Source: Bog-756 sp963696495 (lineage in GTDB: Bacteria; Actinomycetota; Acidimicrobiia; Acidimicrobiales; RAAP-2). Taken from it: a stretch of DNA of 64,000 bases. Within the stretch, counting starts at the first letter, position 1, and every line of letters begins with the position of its first letter. Positions 9,139 to 17,663 of the stretch are shown piece after piece. The stretch is taken from contig CAVOKJ010000007.1 of the NCBI GenBank assembly GCA_963696495.1, positions 1-64,000 of the forward strand, read 5' to 3'. A program made the translations under genes and the position numbers. The notes under the pieces were generated by a model. The model made no database searches. It worked only from the letters and a program-made list of their open reading frames with translations, and was not told the origin of the DNA.

Positions 9139-10866
9139 GAGACTGTTGAACAATTCTCCCGTCAATGCTCGCGATTTGAGCGTGGATGGTCGAGAATTGA
9201 AGGGTGCAAGGACACAGCGAATCCAACCCTGAGCTGCTCGACGCTGCAGCCCTCTGTCGCCAGCTTGTTCCCGAGGGGAGCGTCGAGGCATTCCTCGCCG
9301 ATCACCGGCACGACCTCTTCCCCGATGAGCTGTTCGAGGACCTGTTCCCGTCCGGGCGTGGTCGTCCGTCGATCCCCGCCGACGTGGTGGCCTCGGTCAT
9401 GGTGCTCCAGGCTCTCGAGGGCCTCTCCGATCGGGACGCGGCCCGGGCCCTCCGTGACCGAATCAGCTGGAAGGTGGCCTGCGGGTTGGCTCTCGATGAC
9501 GAGGGGTTCGACTTCTCGGTCCTGACCTATTGGCGAACGAGATTGCGGAAGTCCGACCGGCCCGAGCGGGTCTTCGACGCCGTGCGCTCGGTGATCGACG
9601 CCACCGGGGTGTTGAAGGGAAGGACCCGACGGGCCCTCGACTCGACCCTGTTGGATGATGCCGTCGCCACCCAGGACACCGTCACCCAGTTGATCGCCGC
9701 CATTCGACGGGTCCGCCGACTCGTTCCTGGTGCGAAAGACGTCGTCGTCTCGGCTCATGACTACGAGACCTCGGGCAAGCCACTGATCGCTTGGGACGAC
9801 CCGGTGGCCAAGGCCGCACTGGTCGACGGTCTGGTTGCCGATGCGCTGAGTCTGCTCGCCGCGTTCGGCGGCGCCGTCGAAGAGACAGAGGCGTCCTCGG
9901 CGCTCGGACTGCTGGCCCTGGTGGCCGGCCAGGACGTCGAGCAAGGCCACGACGGCACCTGGAAGATCGTCCGGAAAGTAGCCCCTGACCGGGTGATTTC
10001 GACCGTCGACCCCGAAGCCCGTCACATGCACAAGTCCCGGTCGGAGTATCGGGACGGCTACAAGGCCCACATCGCTATCGAGCCCGAGACCGGCCTGGTG
10101 ACCGCCGCCGCCCTCACCCCGGCCAATGCTCCCGACGGTGCGACCGGTGTCGTGCTGCTGGCCAATGAGGGGCCCGGACTCCAGGTCCTGGGCGACGGCG
10201 CCTATGGCAACGGCGAGACGCTTGACGCACTGGGCAAGGCCAGGCATCAGCGGGCCATCAAGCCCTGGCCGACGAAGCCTGCAGTGCCCGGTGGCTTCGA
10301 GCGCGAGGACTTCATCGTGGACGAGCACGCGGGGACCACCACCTGCCCTGCCGGTCACACCGTCTCGATCACGCCGGGCCGTGCTGCCGTGTTCGGTGTG
10401 CGCTGTCGAGGGTGTCCACTCCGGGAGCGGTGCACCACCTCCAAGGACGGCCGGACTCTCCACCTCAACCCTCACGACGGCGAGCTGATGGAATCCCGTC
10501 GAGCGTGGAGAGCTGGCGAGTTCGCCGAGGACTACCGACGGTGGCGACCGATGGTCGAGCGATCCATTGCCTGGCTCGTGGCCGACAACCACCGACGAGT
10601 GAGGTTCCGAGGAGTGGAGAGGAACCAACTCGGCCTCTCGTTGCGCATCGCCGCGATCAACCTCCGGCGCCTGGTCAACCTCGGGCTGGACCTCGATGGC
10701 GAGTGGATGCTCACGATGTAGTACCCGAGGGAGAACCATGACCACGCTTCCGGCCGATGCAACGCACCCTCAGACACCCAAACCGCCTCACCAGCACGAC
10801 CGGAGTTCAGTCGATCCGGCCGTCCGAGTCTGTGAACTCGGAGAATGCCGTTTGTTCAACAGTCTC
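9139..10866 (+). mobile_element. IS1182-type insertion sequence (complete)
   Basis: The element is bounded by perfect 15-nt inverted repeats: GAGACTGTTGAACAA at 9139-9153 and its complement at 10852-10866. Each end is preceded or followed by CTAG (9135-9138 and 10867-10870). The identity can therefore be read as a 19-nt inverted repeat or as a 15-nt repeat with a 4-nt CTAG target duplication. Size is about 1.73 kb with one transposase gene. It sits between the IS110 remnant and the end of the IS630-type element. Confidence 0.85.
9204..10721 (+). CDS. IS1182 family transposase
   Basis: A 505-residue protein starting at GTG 9204, with GAAGG just upstream. The N-terminal DUF772-like domain includes the RGRPSIPADVVASVMVLQ stretch and SDRDAARALRD. 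The DDE nuclease follows, with its Asp residues in the LDSTLLDD and LGDGAYG regions and the ending RRWRPMVERSIAWLV. A Cys-rich knuckle (CPAGH, then CRGCPLRERC) lies before the last catalytic part, as is usual in this family. It moves the element that contains it. The frame is intact and full length for IS1182, so the element may be active. Codon usage is GC-rich, unlike the low-GC glycan genes nearby, so the element probably arrived from the host pool. Confidence 0.9.
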   Translation: MQGHSESNPELLDAAALCRQLVPEGSVEAFLADHRHDLFPDELFEDLFPSGRGRPSIPADVVASVMVLQALEGLSDRDAARALRDRISWKVACGLALDDEGFDFSVLTYWRTRLRKSDRPERVFDAVRSVIDATGVLKGRTRRALDSTLLDDAVATQDTVTQLIAAIRRVRRLVPGAKDVVVSAHDYETSGKPLIAWDDPVAKAALVDGLVADALSLLAAFGGAVEETEASSALGLLALVAGQDVEQGHDGTWKIVRKVAPDRVISTVDPEARHMHKSRSEYRDGYKAHIAIEPETGLVTAAALTPANAPDGATGVVLLANEGPGLQVLGDGAYGNGETLDALGKARHQRAIKPWPTKPAVPGGFEREDFIVDEHAGTTTCPAGHTVSITPGRAAVFGVRCRGCPLRERCTTSKDGRTLHLNPHDGELMESRRAWRAGEFAEDYRRWRPMVERSIAWLVADNHRRVRFRGVERNQLGLSLRIAAINLRRLVNLGLDLDGEWMLTM

Positions 10867-10869
10867 CTA

Positions 10870-12081
10870 GTGCCGCGTCAGGCAACGTTTGCGCGCTTGA
10901 CCAGCTCACGTAGGGCCCGGTCGTGTGCATTGCCGTTCCGCCAGATGATGTAGCGGCGGATCATGGAGGCCTGCTCCTTGTGGCTGGCGTGGTCGGTGCC
11001 GTCGAGGGCGAAGTAGCGAAGGGCCTGGAACTGGGCCTCGATCCGGTTGAGCCACGATGAATAGGTCGGTGTGTAGGCCAGCTCCACGTTGTTGGCCTCG
11101 GCCCAGAGGGCGACACGCTGGTCGGTCTTGGTCGAGGTGTGAGGGCTGAAGTTGTCGAGCACGATGGCGATGCGGACTTCCGGCGGATACAGGGTGCGCA
11201 GGTAACGGACGAAGGCCAAGAACTCGGTGCGGCCCTTGGTCGTGGTGATGTGTCCGTAGAGGCGGTCGGTGGCGAGGTCGTAGCCGGCCATGAGGTGGCG
11301 AACCCCGTGAGGGCGCTTGTCGGTGGCCCGACGCCGGCGGCGACGGGGAGCGGCCCGGTCACCTTGGCCGGTCGCCACCGGGGCCCACTGCTTGCCGGGG
11401 TGGGGCTGGAGGTTGAGCGGACCGAACTCGTCCATGCAGATGACGACGGTGGGATCCCCCTTCTTTGGCCTGGCCGTGCCATCGGCGATGGCGTAGAGCT
11501 CGAGGATCCGGTTCTTCTTGGTCTCGAAGTCGGGGTCGGTCGACTGCTTCCAGGTCTTGATCACTGGAAACGACACCCCCTCCTCTCGGAGCAGGACCCG
11601 GAGGCCCTCATGGCTGATGTCGTCGACCACCCCCTCGGCGACCAGGAACTCTGCCAGCTTGGACAGGCTCCAGGTCGAGAAGGGCAGGTTGTGGTCCTGC
11701 GGACGGGAAAGCGCCACCTTCTTGATGGCCTGGCGCTCGGGAAGGGTGAACTTCGGAGGACGGCCACCGGTGTACTTCGGGGCCAGCGAGTCGAACCCGT
11801 CGGCGTTGAAGTTATGGATGACTTCACGGACCCGGTCCTCGGAGGTGAAGGCGATCTTGGCGATGGCTGGCACGTCCATGGCCTGGGCCGACCACAGAAT
11901 GATCTGGGCCCTTCGCCATCGGACGACCGACCCTGATCCTCTCCGCACGATCCCGAGGAGCTTGTTGCCCTCGACGCTGGTCAGATCACGTACACGCACA
12001 CGTTCAGCCATCACCCAAGTCTGCGCGACCTGGGCAATCAGATGGTGGACGCGCCCCCATCAACGTTGGCGGTCACGGCAC
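10870..12081 (-). mobile_element. IS630-type insertion sequence (complete)
   Basis: The ends are imperfect inverted repeats: GTGCCGCGTCAGGCAACGTT at 10870-10889, and at 12062-12081 a sequence whose complement matches it at 16 of 20 positions. Each end abuts the dinucleotide TA (10868-10869 and 12082-12083), the target always duplicated by IS630 elements. The element is 1.21 kb with one transposase gene on the minus strand. Left of it is an IS110 remnant (beyond the later IS1182 insertion), and right of it is the head of an IS30 transposase. Confidence 0.8.
10878..12014 (-). CDS. IS630 family transposase
   Basis: A 378-residue protein starting at the GTG at 12014, or the adjacent ATG at 12011. 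The N-terminal half has two helix-turn-helix parts (VPAIAKIAFTSEDRVREVI, then a linker with GRPPKFT). The C-terminal half has the DDE triad in VVICMDEFGPL, IVLDNFSPH and WLNRIEAQF, all in the order of the IS630/Tc1 superfamily. The stop codon falls inside the terminal inverted repeat. It is full length with no frameshift, so it is potentially functional. A short Arg-rich patch (APRRRRRRATD) sits between the first two catalytic blocks. Confidence 0.9.
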   Translation of the reverse strand: MMAERVRVRDLTSVEGNKLLGIVRRGSGSVVRWRRAQIILWSAQAMDVPAIAKIAFTSEDRVREVIHNFNADGFDSLAPKYTGGRPPKFTLPERQAIKKVALSRPQDHNLPFSTWSLSKLAEFLVAEGVVDDISHEGLRVLLREEGVSFPVIKTWKQSTDPDFETKKNRILELYAIADGTARPKKGDPTVVICMDEFGPLNLQPHPGKQWAPVATGQGDRAAPRRRRRRATDKRPHGVRHLMAGYDLATDRLYGHITTTKGRTEFLAFVRYLRTLYPPEVRIAIVLDNFSPHTSTKTDQRVALWAEANNVELAYTPTYSSWLNRIEAQFQALRYFALDGTDHASHKEQASMIRRYIIWRNGNAHDRALRELVKRANVA

Positions 12082-12083
12082 TA

Positions 12084-12501
12084 GCCACGTGCTGACCTGG
12101 TCAGCGAGCGGACGGTGGGTCAACTTCGCGACTTTTGGACGGCGAGCTGCTCGATAGGCATGTTGGTGGGCCCGCCACGCCCGATAGTCAGATGCACCGC
12201 CGTTGGCTGCAACCTCCCGAGATACCGTCGAAGGCGACCGACCGAGGCTGTGGGCGATGGCGGTGAGGGACAGACCGGCGAGAAGGCCGAGGCTGATCTC
12301 CTCCCGCTCGGACATCTGCAGTCGGGACGGCCCTGGCCGCCAGAGATCCGGACGAGGCGGAACGATCGGCGTCCGCTCGAGTACGCACACGACGCCCGGT
12401 GCCGTGCAGCCGACCTCTCTCGCCACAGCACGCAGAGAGAGGCCTCGGCCTCTCAGACGGTGGACGGCTCGCTTCTGCTCAACGGTCAAATGTGGGGCCA
12501 C
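12084..12501 (-). pseudogene. IS30-type transposase, N-terminal remnant
   Basis: The start (12501) and first ~139 codons of an IS30 transposase. There are two helix-turn-helix units: GLSLRAVAREVGCTAPGV near residue 35, and SLTAIAHSLGRSPSTVSREV near residue 95. The YRAWRAHQHAYRAARRPK-type stretch before the catalytic domain follows. The frame runs into the IS630 end at the TA dinucleotide (12082-12083) and stops after a few foreign codons. The catalytic DDE domain is absent from the window, so this is a truncated gene. Confidence 0.75.
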
Positions 12502-12774
12502 TTCTCACTCCTCGGGTTGGTCGACGCAGCGTCATCGACTCACCGAGGAATTGCAGTGATCCCTTGAATCCGCCAGCTAGTGCGCTTGTACCGCTGCCCC
12601 CAATTGCCGATCACCGCCTCAACGCTTCATCCCACATTTGGTTCATTGACTTTCCTCAACTTCACGGACTCAACTTCTTGAGCTTCTCGCTTAGAGGAGT
12701 GAGATCATCCCAATGAACTTCTGTTTCGTTCGCAACTGACTTCGTTGTCGGCTCACAGTCGAAAAACCTTTTGG

Positions 12775-13764
12775 TCATTCGACCTCGTTACGTCTCCTCT
12801 TGGGCTCTAAGTACAATCCTGCTCCAATACCCGAAAGCGCAAGGAATGCGAGTATGGACACTGATGCGTTCCCTGTATTGGTCGCTGGCGAGGAAGCAAT
12901 GTGTTCAATCGCGGCGGTCCCGTGAGACGGAGCGTAGACGGCGATCCAGTCGACATCCATGTCGACTTCCTTCGGGGCAGTGCCGTTTGCGCACACTTCC
13001 CAGCTGGAAGTGCCGCACTGCCATGCCTCGGTCTGTAGCGCGAGTTGCATCGGTACATCGGGTACGTTCGTATTGGCCTCTGCGGCCCACGGCGATCCGT
13101 CAATTGTGTACACGATCTCGCCAGGGCTCCACACCACTCCAAGCGTGTGCCATTGGCTTAGGTCAACAGCAAGGTAGTCGCTCTCTTCGAAGTCACTCCG
13201 TGACGTACCCCAGTGCACAGTAGCCATTAGGGAAGACCTCGGGGATGCTCCATCGTCCTCAGCAAAATCAATCTCCGGCGGCCATGTGTTAGTGGTTGGC
13301 CATAGCAAGGCAACCGCGGAAATGCCCTGACCATTGTCCACGCGCATACGAACCTCGTATTTGCCATAGCGCTGAGAGTTCGTTACGAGTTTGACCCCGC
13401 CGGTTACCCACTGATTAGCATCTCCGACACAGTGGCTGGCTGCTATTGCCGCTGGGTCCTGATATCCCTTGAGGATCAGCGTCCCTCCCTTAATCGTGAC
13501 GTGACTCGGTGCCCAGCACGAGTCAGATCCATCCCCCGGGGTGCCTCCGTAGACCTCGTAGCTCTTGAGCGCCCCCCGATTCCTGAATGCGCCTAGATAC
13601 GTCCGTCTCCAATCAGCGATCGCCCCCGGCATTGGCTGTCCCGAGGGCAGAGGTCTAGACGAAGCAGGGGAAGCAGACCAAGCCGGGATCCAAGCGCCCG
13701 ACCGCCACTGCAATAGGGCGATCAATGCGATCGAGATCAAGAGGATCCTCCACGGAAACTTCAA
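12775..13764 (-). CDS. GH16 family glycoside hydrolase, membrane-anchored
   Basis: A 329-residue protein. It has an N-terminal hydrophobic signal or anchor (residues ~7-20) and a GH16 beta-jelly-roll domain (about 70-280) with the catalytic E-x-D-x-x-E motif in PEIDFAED. A C-terminal hydrophobic segment (about 300-318) ends in a basic tail (PKRRR), suggesting the catalytic domain is held at the outer face of the membrane. GH16 enzymes cleave beta-1,3/1,4-glucans and galactans, and ExoK-like members trim exopolysaccharide. I infer a role in cutting or processing the glycan of this block. It lies alone on its strand between the IS stack and the NRPS-glycan operon. Composition is lower-GC, like the other glycan genes to its left. 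Confidence 0.8.
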   Translation of the reverse strand: MKFPWRILLISIALIALLQWRSGAWIPAWSASPASSRPLPSGQPMPGAIADWRRTYLGAFRNRGALKSYEVYGGTPGDGSDSCWAPSHVTIKGGTLILKGYQDPAAIAASHCVGDANQWVTGGVKLVTNSQRYGKYEVRMRVDNGQGISAVALLWPTTNTWPPEIDFAEDDGASPRSSLMATVHWGTSRSDFEESDYLAVDLSQWHTLGVVWSPGEIVYTIDGSPWAAEANTNVPDVPMQLALQTEAWQCGTSSWEVCANGTAPKEVDMDVDWIAVYAPSHGTAAIEHIASSPATNTGNASVSILAFLALSGIGAGLYLEPKRRRNEVE

Positions 13765-14110
13765 CTTGGTTCCTCCGCTCCGGAAGAGCGCGGGCCATAC
13801 TTCAAAAGAGAAATCGATCGACCCACATCAAGAGGCTACCTTTTGTCGAGCGCACTCTCGGGGGTCGCCCGTGCTTCCTCGTGCTCCCCTTGCGAGATCC
13901 TTGGTCCCCGTCCTGCACTTGGACCAACGGACCGGCAATCACCTCGTGTGGCAGTCCAAGAAGGTCCCACTAGGAACGTCGGTCCGTCGAATCTAATTCA
14001 GAATTGCCCACCTATAGCGGTACTGGGCAGCTCGAATGCATATACATAAAATCGCTTCGGCCAGAGCCACCCCCAATTCATCCCGCCGCGATTCCATATA
14101 TTGTCGTGAC
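13765..14110. other. 346-nt divergent intergenic region
   Basis: This lies between a minus-strand GH16 gene and a plus-strand membrane protein, and contains an A+T-rich patch at 14036-14055. Promoters for both directions are expected, but I cannot place a convincing pair. The following gene's frame is open from 14036, so a longer start is possible. Confidence 0.35.
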
Positions 14111-14545
14111 ATGGGCACCCGCTCTACCCTGTGGAGAAGATGGTTAGTAGCAGTGCCATGTGCGGCAGGCGTGATCGGCGTGGGCATGGCGCTGGCCGGC
14201 ATCCACTCCCCTGCCAGAGCTGTTCTGGTCCTCGTGTTCCTGGCCGTGGTGCCGACGGTCGCCATCGCCGGGCTGCTCCGCTCATTCGACCTCTTCGCCC
14301 GGATCATCCTGGCGGTGGCGGCCAACATCACCATCCTGACGATGACGGCCACGATCATGCTGGCCGAGGGTGTGTGGTCACCCGTGGCCGGGCTGGTCGG
14401 CATCACCGTGGCGACACTGCTCTGCCTGCTGGCCCAGTGGCCGCCGGCCCGGGAGCATCTCCGTACCGCGCTCGCATCGTCGCGGGCCGTCGTGCGGGCC
14501 CACATGCCCCACCGCGGTGCGATCGACCAGCCGCAAGAGGTCTGA
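14111..14545 (+). CDS. Small hypothetical membrane protein (four TM)
   Basis: 144 residues from the ATG at 14111 (MGTRSTLWRRW). The frame is open from an ATG at 14036, but the extra 25 residues are polar and low-complexity. Four hydrophobic helices in pairs follow (around residues 13-30, 33-52, 62-82 and 86-104), then a basic tail. I recognise no family. It precedes the double-GT2/NRPS operon by 452 nt on the same strand and may be an accessory membrane component of it. A long frame on the opposite strand is explained by high-GC antisense coding. Real gene status rests on the hydrophobic pattern only. Confidence 0.45.
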   Translation: MGTRSTLWRRWLVAVPCAAGVIGVGMALAGIHSPARAVLVLVFLAVVPTVAIAGLLRSFDLFARIILAVAANITILTMTATIMLAEGVWSPVAGLVGITVATLLCLLAQWPPAREHLRTALASSRAVVRAHMPHRGAIDQPQEV

Positions 14546-14997
14546 TCGCCGGCGACGAACGCTTCGGCCAGCGACGCACCGGACGCGAACCGTAGCGGAG
14601 TCATCGAGCCGGCCGGATCGCACGTGAGGCGGAGCCCCCAGTGGGCGATGGTGAGGGTGGTGACGGCACACTCGTGCATGCGGTCGCTCGTCCGGTCGGC
14701 GGGCGGGTGCCACCCGCAACACATCTTGTCACCGGCACGGGCCATCTGAGTCACGACCGGGCGACCGGATCTCGAACAGACGGCTTCGGAATTCGTGTCA
14801 AGACCGGCCTTCCACATACCTCCCCTCCGTGACATCGCGAACACTCCGCGCAGTTTGATTTTGCCGCGATGCAACGCTCAGTGGCTTGTGACACACCGAC
14901 GGTGAAAGTTGGCCTAGCGCGGTGGAAGGCATTCCTGCGTATCGGTACTGTCGCCCCAACGAGGAATTCACAATCAATACACAAAAGGGGTGGCGGA
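14546..14997. other. 452-nt region before the NRPS-glycan operon
   Basis: Likely the operon leader and promoter. The last ~40 nt are A-rich (AATCAATACACAAAAGGGG) and provide the ribosome-binding site of the first gene. I cannot identify the promoter. The frame of the first gene is open from an ATG at 14869. A minus-strand frame starting near 14850 behind a purine run also spans it, but it continues antisense through the preceding membrane-protein gene and has no family resemblance, so I treat it as chance. Confidence 0.4.
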
Positions 14998-16863
14998 ATG
15001 AGCATCGCAACGCGTGCGGACGATCGCGTTTCACTTGAGCCTGTGGAGGGGCCGGCATCCGGGGCCCTCCGATATCGGCCGGTCTCCGACGCATTTGCCA
15101 TTGCTCCGACGGTGAGCGTGGTCATCCCCGTCAAGAACGAGGAACGCAACCTGCCCCTCGTCCTCGGTTCGCTGCCGGCGTGGGTGGACGAAGTCGTGTT
15201 GGTCGACGGCCACTCGGTGGACGACACCGTCGCCGTGGCCCGCCGATGCCTGCCCGACATCAAAGTGGTGACCCAGCCCAACCGGGGCAAAGGCGATGCG
15301 CTGCTCGCCGGGTTCGCAGCCTGCACGAGCGACATCGTGGTGATGTTGGACGGTGACGGCTCGACCGAGGGCACCGAGATCGCCCGCTTCGTGAGCGCCC
15401 TGGTCGCCGGCGCCGACTACGCCAAGGGCTCACGCTTCGCCAGTAGCGGTGGGAGTGACGACATCACCCCCAGCCGCCGCTTCGGGAACCGGGTACTCAG
15501 CGGGCTCGTCAACATGACGTTCGGGACCCGGTACACCGACCTCTGCTACGGCTACAACGCGTTCTGGTCGGAGTGCCTGCCCGCACTCAACCTCGACTCC
15601 GCCGGCTTCGAGATCGAGACCGTGATGAACATCCACGCCGCCAAGGCCGGGCTGCGGGTCCAGGAGGTCCCCAGCCACGAGCGACTCCGGGTGCACGGGG
15701 AGAGCAACCTCCACGTGGTCTTCGACGGCTGGCGGATCCTCAAGGCCATCGCCGCCGAGGCCCTGGACCGGTCCGAGACCCCGACCGGGCGGCGGGCCCC
15801 GACAGAAGCCCCCGTGGCCTCCTCGGAGTACCGGCGTCAGGGCCGTCTGTTCGAGGCCGAGGAGCTGGATTCGGCCGCCCCGTCGCTCATCTCGGTGGTG
15901 ATCTGCGCCCACACCGACCTCCGCTTCGAGGAGACCTGTGCCGCCGTCCAGTCGGTCCGTGACCAGAGCTTCCCGAACAAGGAGATCATCGTCGTCGTCG
16001 ACCACAATCCGGCGCTCCACGCCTCGCTGTCGGAGGCCCTCCCCGATGTGAGGGTCGTCGAGAACCGCGAGGAGCAAGGACTGTCGGGCGGGAGGAACAC
16101 GGGCATCGCGCTGGCCAGGGGGGAGGTCGTGGCCTTCCTCGACGACGACGCCATCGCCGACCACGACTGGCTCAAGTTCTTCGCCGACCGGTTCACGGAT
16201 CCGGCTGTCGTCGGTGTGGGCGGCCTCACCCTGCCCGAGTGGAAGGCGCCGCGACCCTCCTGGTTCCCGCGGGAGTTCGACTGGGTCGTCGGCTGCACCT
16301 ACCGCGGCATGCCGGACTCCAACACCCCGGTCCGCAACCTGCTCGGTGGCAACTCCTCGTTCCGCCGCGAGGCGCTGGAGCTGGTGGGGGGGTTCCAGAA
16401 CGGCATCGGACGGGCAGCCGGCAAGCGCCCGCTGGGCTGCGAGGAGACCGAGCTCTGCATCAGGCTGACCCAGCGGAAGCCGACGTCGGTCATGCTCTTC
16501 GACGAGCGGGCGATGATCAGGCATCTCGTCCCCGCCGCCCGCACCCGGTTCTCCTACTTCCGGTCCCGCTGCTACGCCGAGGGGCTGTCCAAGGCCCTCG
16601 TGACCGCCAGCGTCGGCACCCACGACGGGTTGTCGGCGGAGCGGAGGTACACGACGAGGACACTGCCCGGCGGGGTGCTCCGAGGCCTGGCCGACGCCGG
16701 GCGGGGCGACCTCTCCGGACTCGGCCGGGCCGGGGCGATCACCGCAGGACTGGGCTCCACGGTGGCCGGCTACGCGACGGGCTCGCTGGTGCGCCGGGCA
16801 CGGCGGCCGCTGTCGGCGGGCACGGCGACGCTCAGGGTGTACCGAAGCCGCCGTCAGCGATGA
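14998..16863 (+). CDS. Double GT2 glycosyltransferase (two GT-A domains fused)
   Basis: 621 residues from the ATG at 14998, preceded by AAGGGGTGGCGGA; a start at 14869 would add 43 residues without a good site. Domain 1 (about 35-265) is of the polyprenyl-phosphate sugar synthase type, with TVSVVIPVKNEERN, VDGHSVDDT, MLDGDGST and GTRYTDLCYGYNAF. It is homologous to the GT2 at 6452-7306. Domain 2 (about 295-560) is a second GT-A fold: LISVVICAHTD, a metal-binding FLDDDA near residue 382 and a catalytic-type EETE near residue 482. No transmembrane anchor is obvious. One protein can thus add two sugars, or charge a lipid and then extend it. It is first in a chain of five genes with 4-nt overlaps. 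Confidence 0.85.
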   Translation: MSIATRADDRVSLEPVEGPASGALRYRPVSDAFAIAPTVSVVIPVKNEERNLPLVLGSLPAWVDEVVLVDGHSVDDTVAVARRCLPDIKVVTQPNRGKGDALLAGFAACTSDIVVMLDGDGSTEGTEIARFVSALVAGADYAKGSRFASSGGSDDITPSRRFGNRVLSGLVNMTFGTRYTDLCYGYNAFWSECLPALNLDSAGFEIETVMNIHAAKAGLRVQEVPSHERLRVHGESNLHVVFDGWRILKAIAAEALDRSETPTGRRAPTEAPVASSEYRRQGRLFEAEELDSAAPSLISVVICAHTDLRFEETCAAVQSVRDQSFPNKEIIVVVDHNPALHASLSEALPDVRVVENREEQGLSGGRNTGIALARGEVVAFLDDDAIADHDWLKFFADRFTDPAVVGVGGLTLPEWKAPRPSWFPREFDWVVGCTYRGMPDSNTPVRNLLGGNSSFRREALELVGGFQNGIGRAAGKRPLGCEETELCIRLTQRKPTSVMLFDERAMIRHLVPAARTRFSYFRSRCYAEGLSKALVTASVGTHDGLSAERRYTTRTLPGGVLRGLADAGRGDLSGLGRAGAITAGLGSTVAGYATGSLVRRARRPLSAGTATLRVYRSRRQR

Positions 16864-17663
16864 CCGCCACCGTGCCCGTCAGGGTCCCGATCCTGATGTA
16901 CCACGAGATCACCCCGCGCTCGGCGACCGAAAGTCACCTCGCCGTCTCGCCCGACTCCTTCGCCAGCCAGCTCGGCCTCCTCCACGACGAGGGCTACCAG
17001 ACGGTGACCGCCTACGAGCTCTCCCGTGCCCTGAGCCAGGGAGCCGGCGAGCTGCCGGATCGACCCGTCGTGCTGACCTTCGACGACGGCTACGCCGATT
17101 TCCACAGCCAGGCCATGCCCCTGCTGGACCGGTATGGTTTCACTGCGACGGTGTACGTCACCACCGGCTGGGTCGAAGACGCCGGACCACTCCCCTCCGG
17201 ACGGCGCCCCGGTCGCATGCTGAGCTGGAGTCAGATCGAGGAGGCGGCCCGTGCGGGCATCGAGATCGGAGCGCACAGCCACCTGCACCCCCAGCTCGAT
17301 CAGCTGTCCGTCGCCCCCCTCCGGGACGAACTCGCCGTGAGCAAGGTCCAGCTCGAGGACCGGCTCGGCTCACCCGTCCCCGGGCTGGCCTACCCGTTCG
17401 GCTACTCCAATGCCCGGGTCAGGGCGGCGGCGCGGGAGCTGCGGTACGACTACGCCTGTGCCGTCCGCAACGAGATGATGACCGATGCGTCGGATCCACT
17501 GGCACTCCCCCGCCTCACCGTCCGGGACTCGACCCGGCTGCCCGTGTTCCGGGATCTCGTCCGGGGCAGCAACCTCGGTCGGATCTTCCTGAAGGACCGG
17601 GTCCTGACCAAGGGGTTCGCCGTGGCCCGGCGCTCGAGGGCAGCCCTGCCGCGGTCGGCGTGA
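16860..17663 (+). CDS. CE4 polysaccharide deacetylase (NodB domain), no signal peptide
   Basis: 267 residues. The start is fixed by the ATGA overlap with the preceding stop. The NodB homology domain has the first motif in TFDDGYADF (catalytic and metal Asp, near residue 74), the metal-binding H-x3-H in GAHSHLHP (near residue 139) and the YPFGYSN motif 3. CE4 enzymes remove N- or O-acetyl groups from amino-sugar polymers using a divalent metal. Most bacterial ones are secreted, but this one begins directly with TATVPVRVPILMYHEIT and shows no signal or anchor. It therefore probably acts in the cytoplasm on a lipid-linked precursor before export. It overlaps the flippase gene by 4 nt (GTGA). Confidence 0.85.
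   Translation: MTATVPVRVPILMYHEITPRSATESHLAVSPDSFASQLGLLHDEGYQTVTAYELSRALSQGAGELPDRPVVLTFDDGYADFHSQAMPLLDRYGFTATVYVTTGWVEDAGPLPSGRRPGRMLSWSQIEEAARAGIEIGAHSHLHPQLDQLSVAPLRDELAVSKVQLEDRLGSPVPGLAYPFGYSNARVRAAARELRYDYACAVRNEMMTDASDPLALPRLTVRDSTRLPVFRDLVRGSNLGRIFLKDRVLTKGFAVARRSRAALPRSA

Noticed and set aside
13993..14874. 293-codon minus-strand frame opposite the small membrane protein
   Set aside because: A purine run precedes a possible ATG near 14850, but most of the frame is antisense to a hydrophobic protein and it resembles no family.
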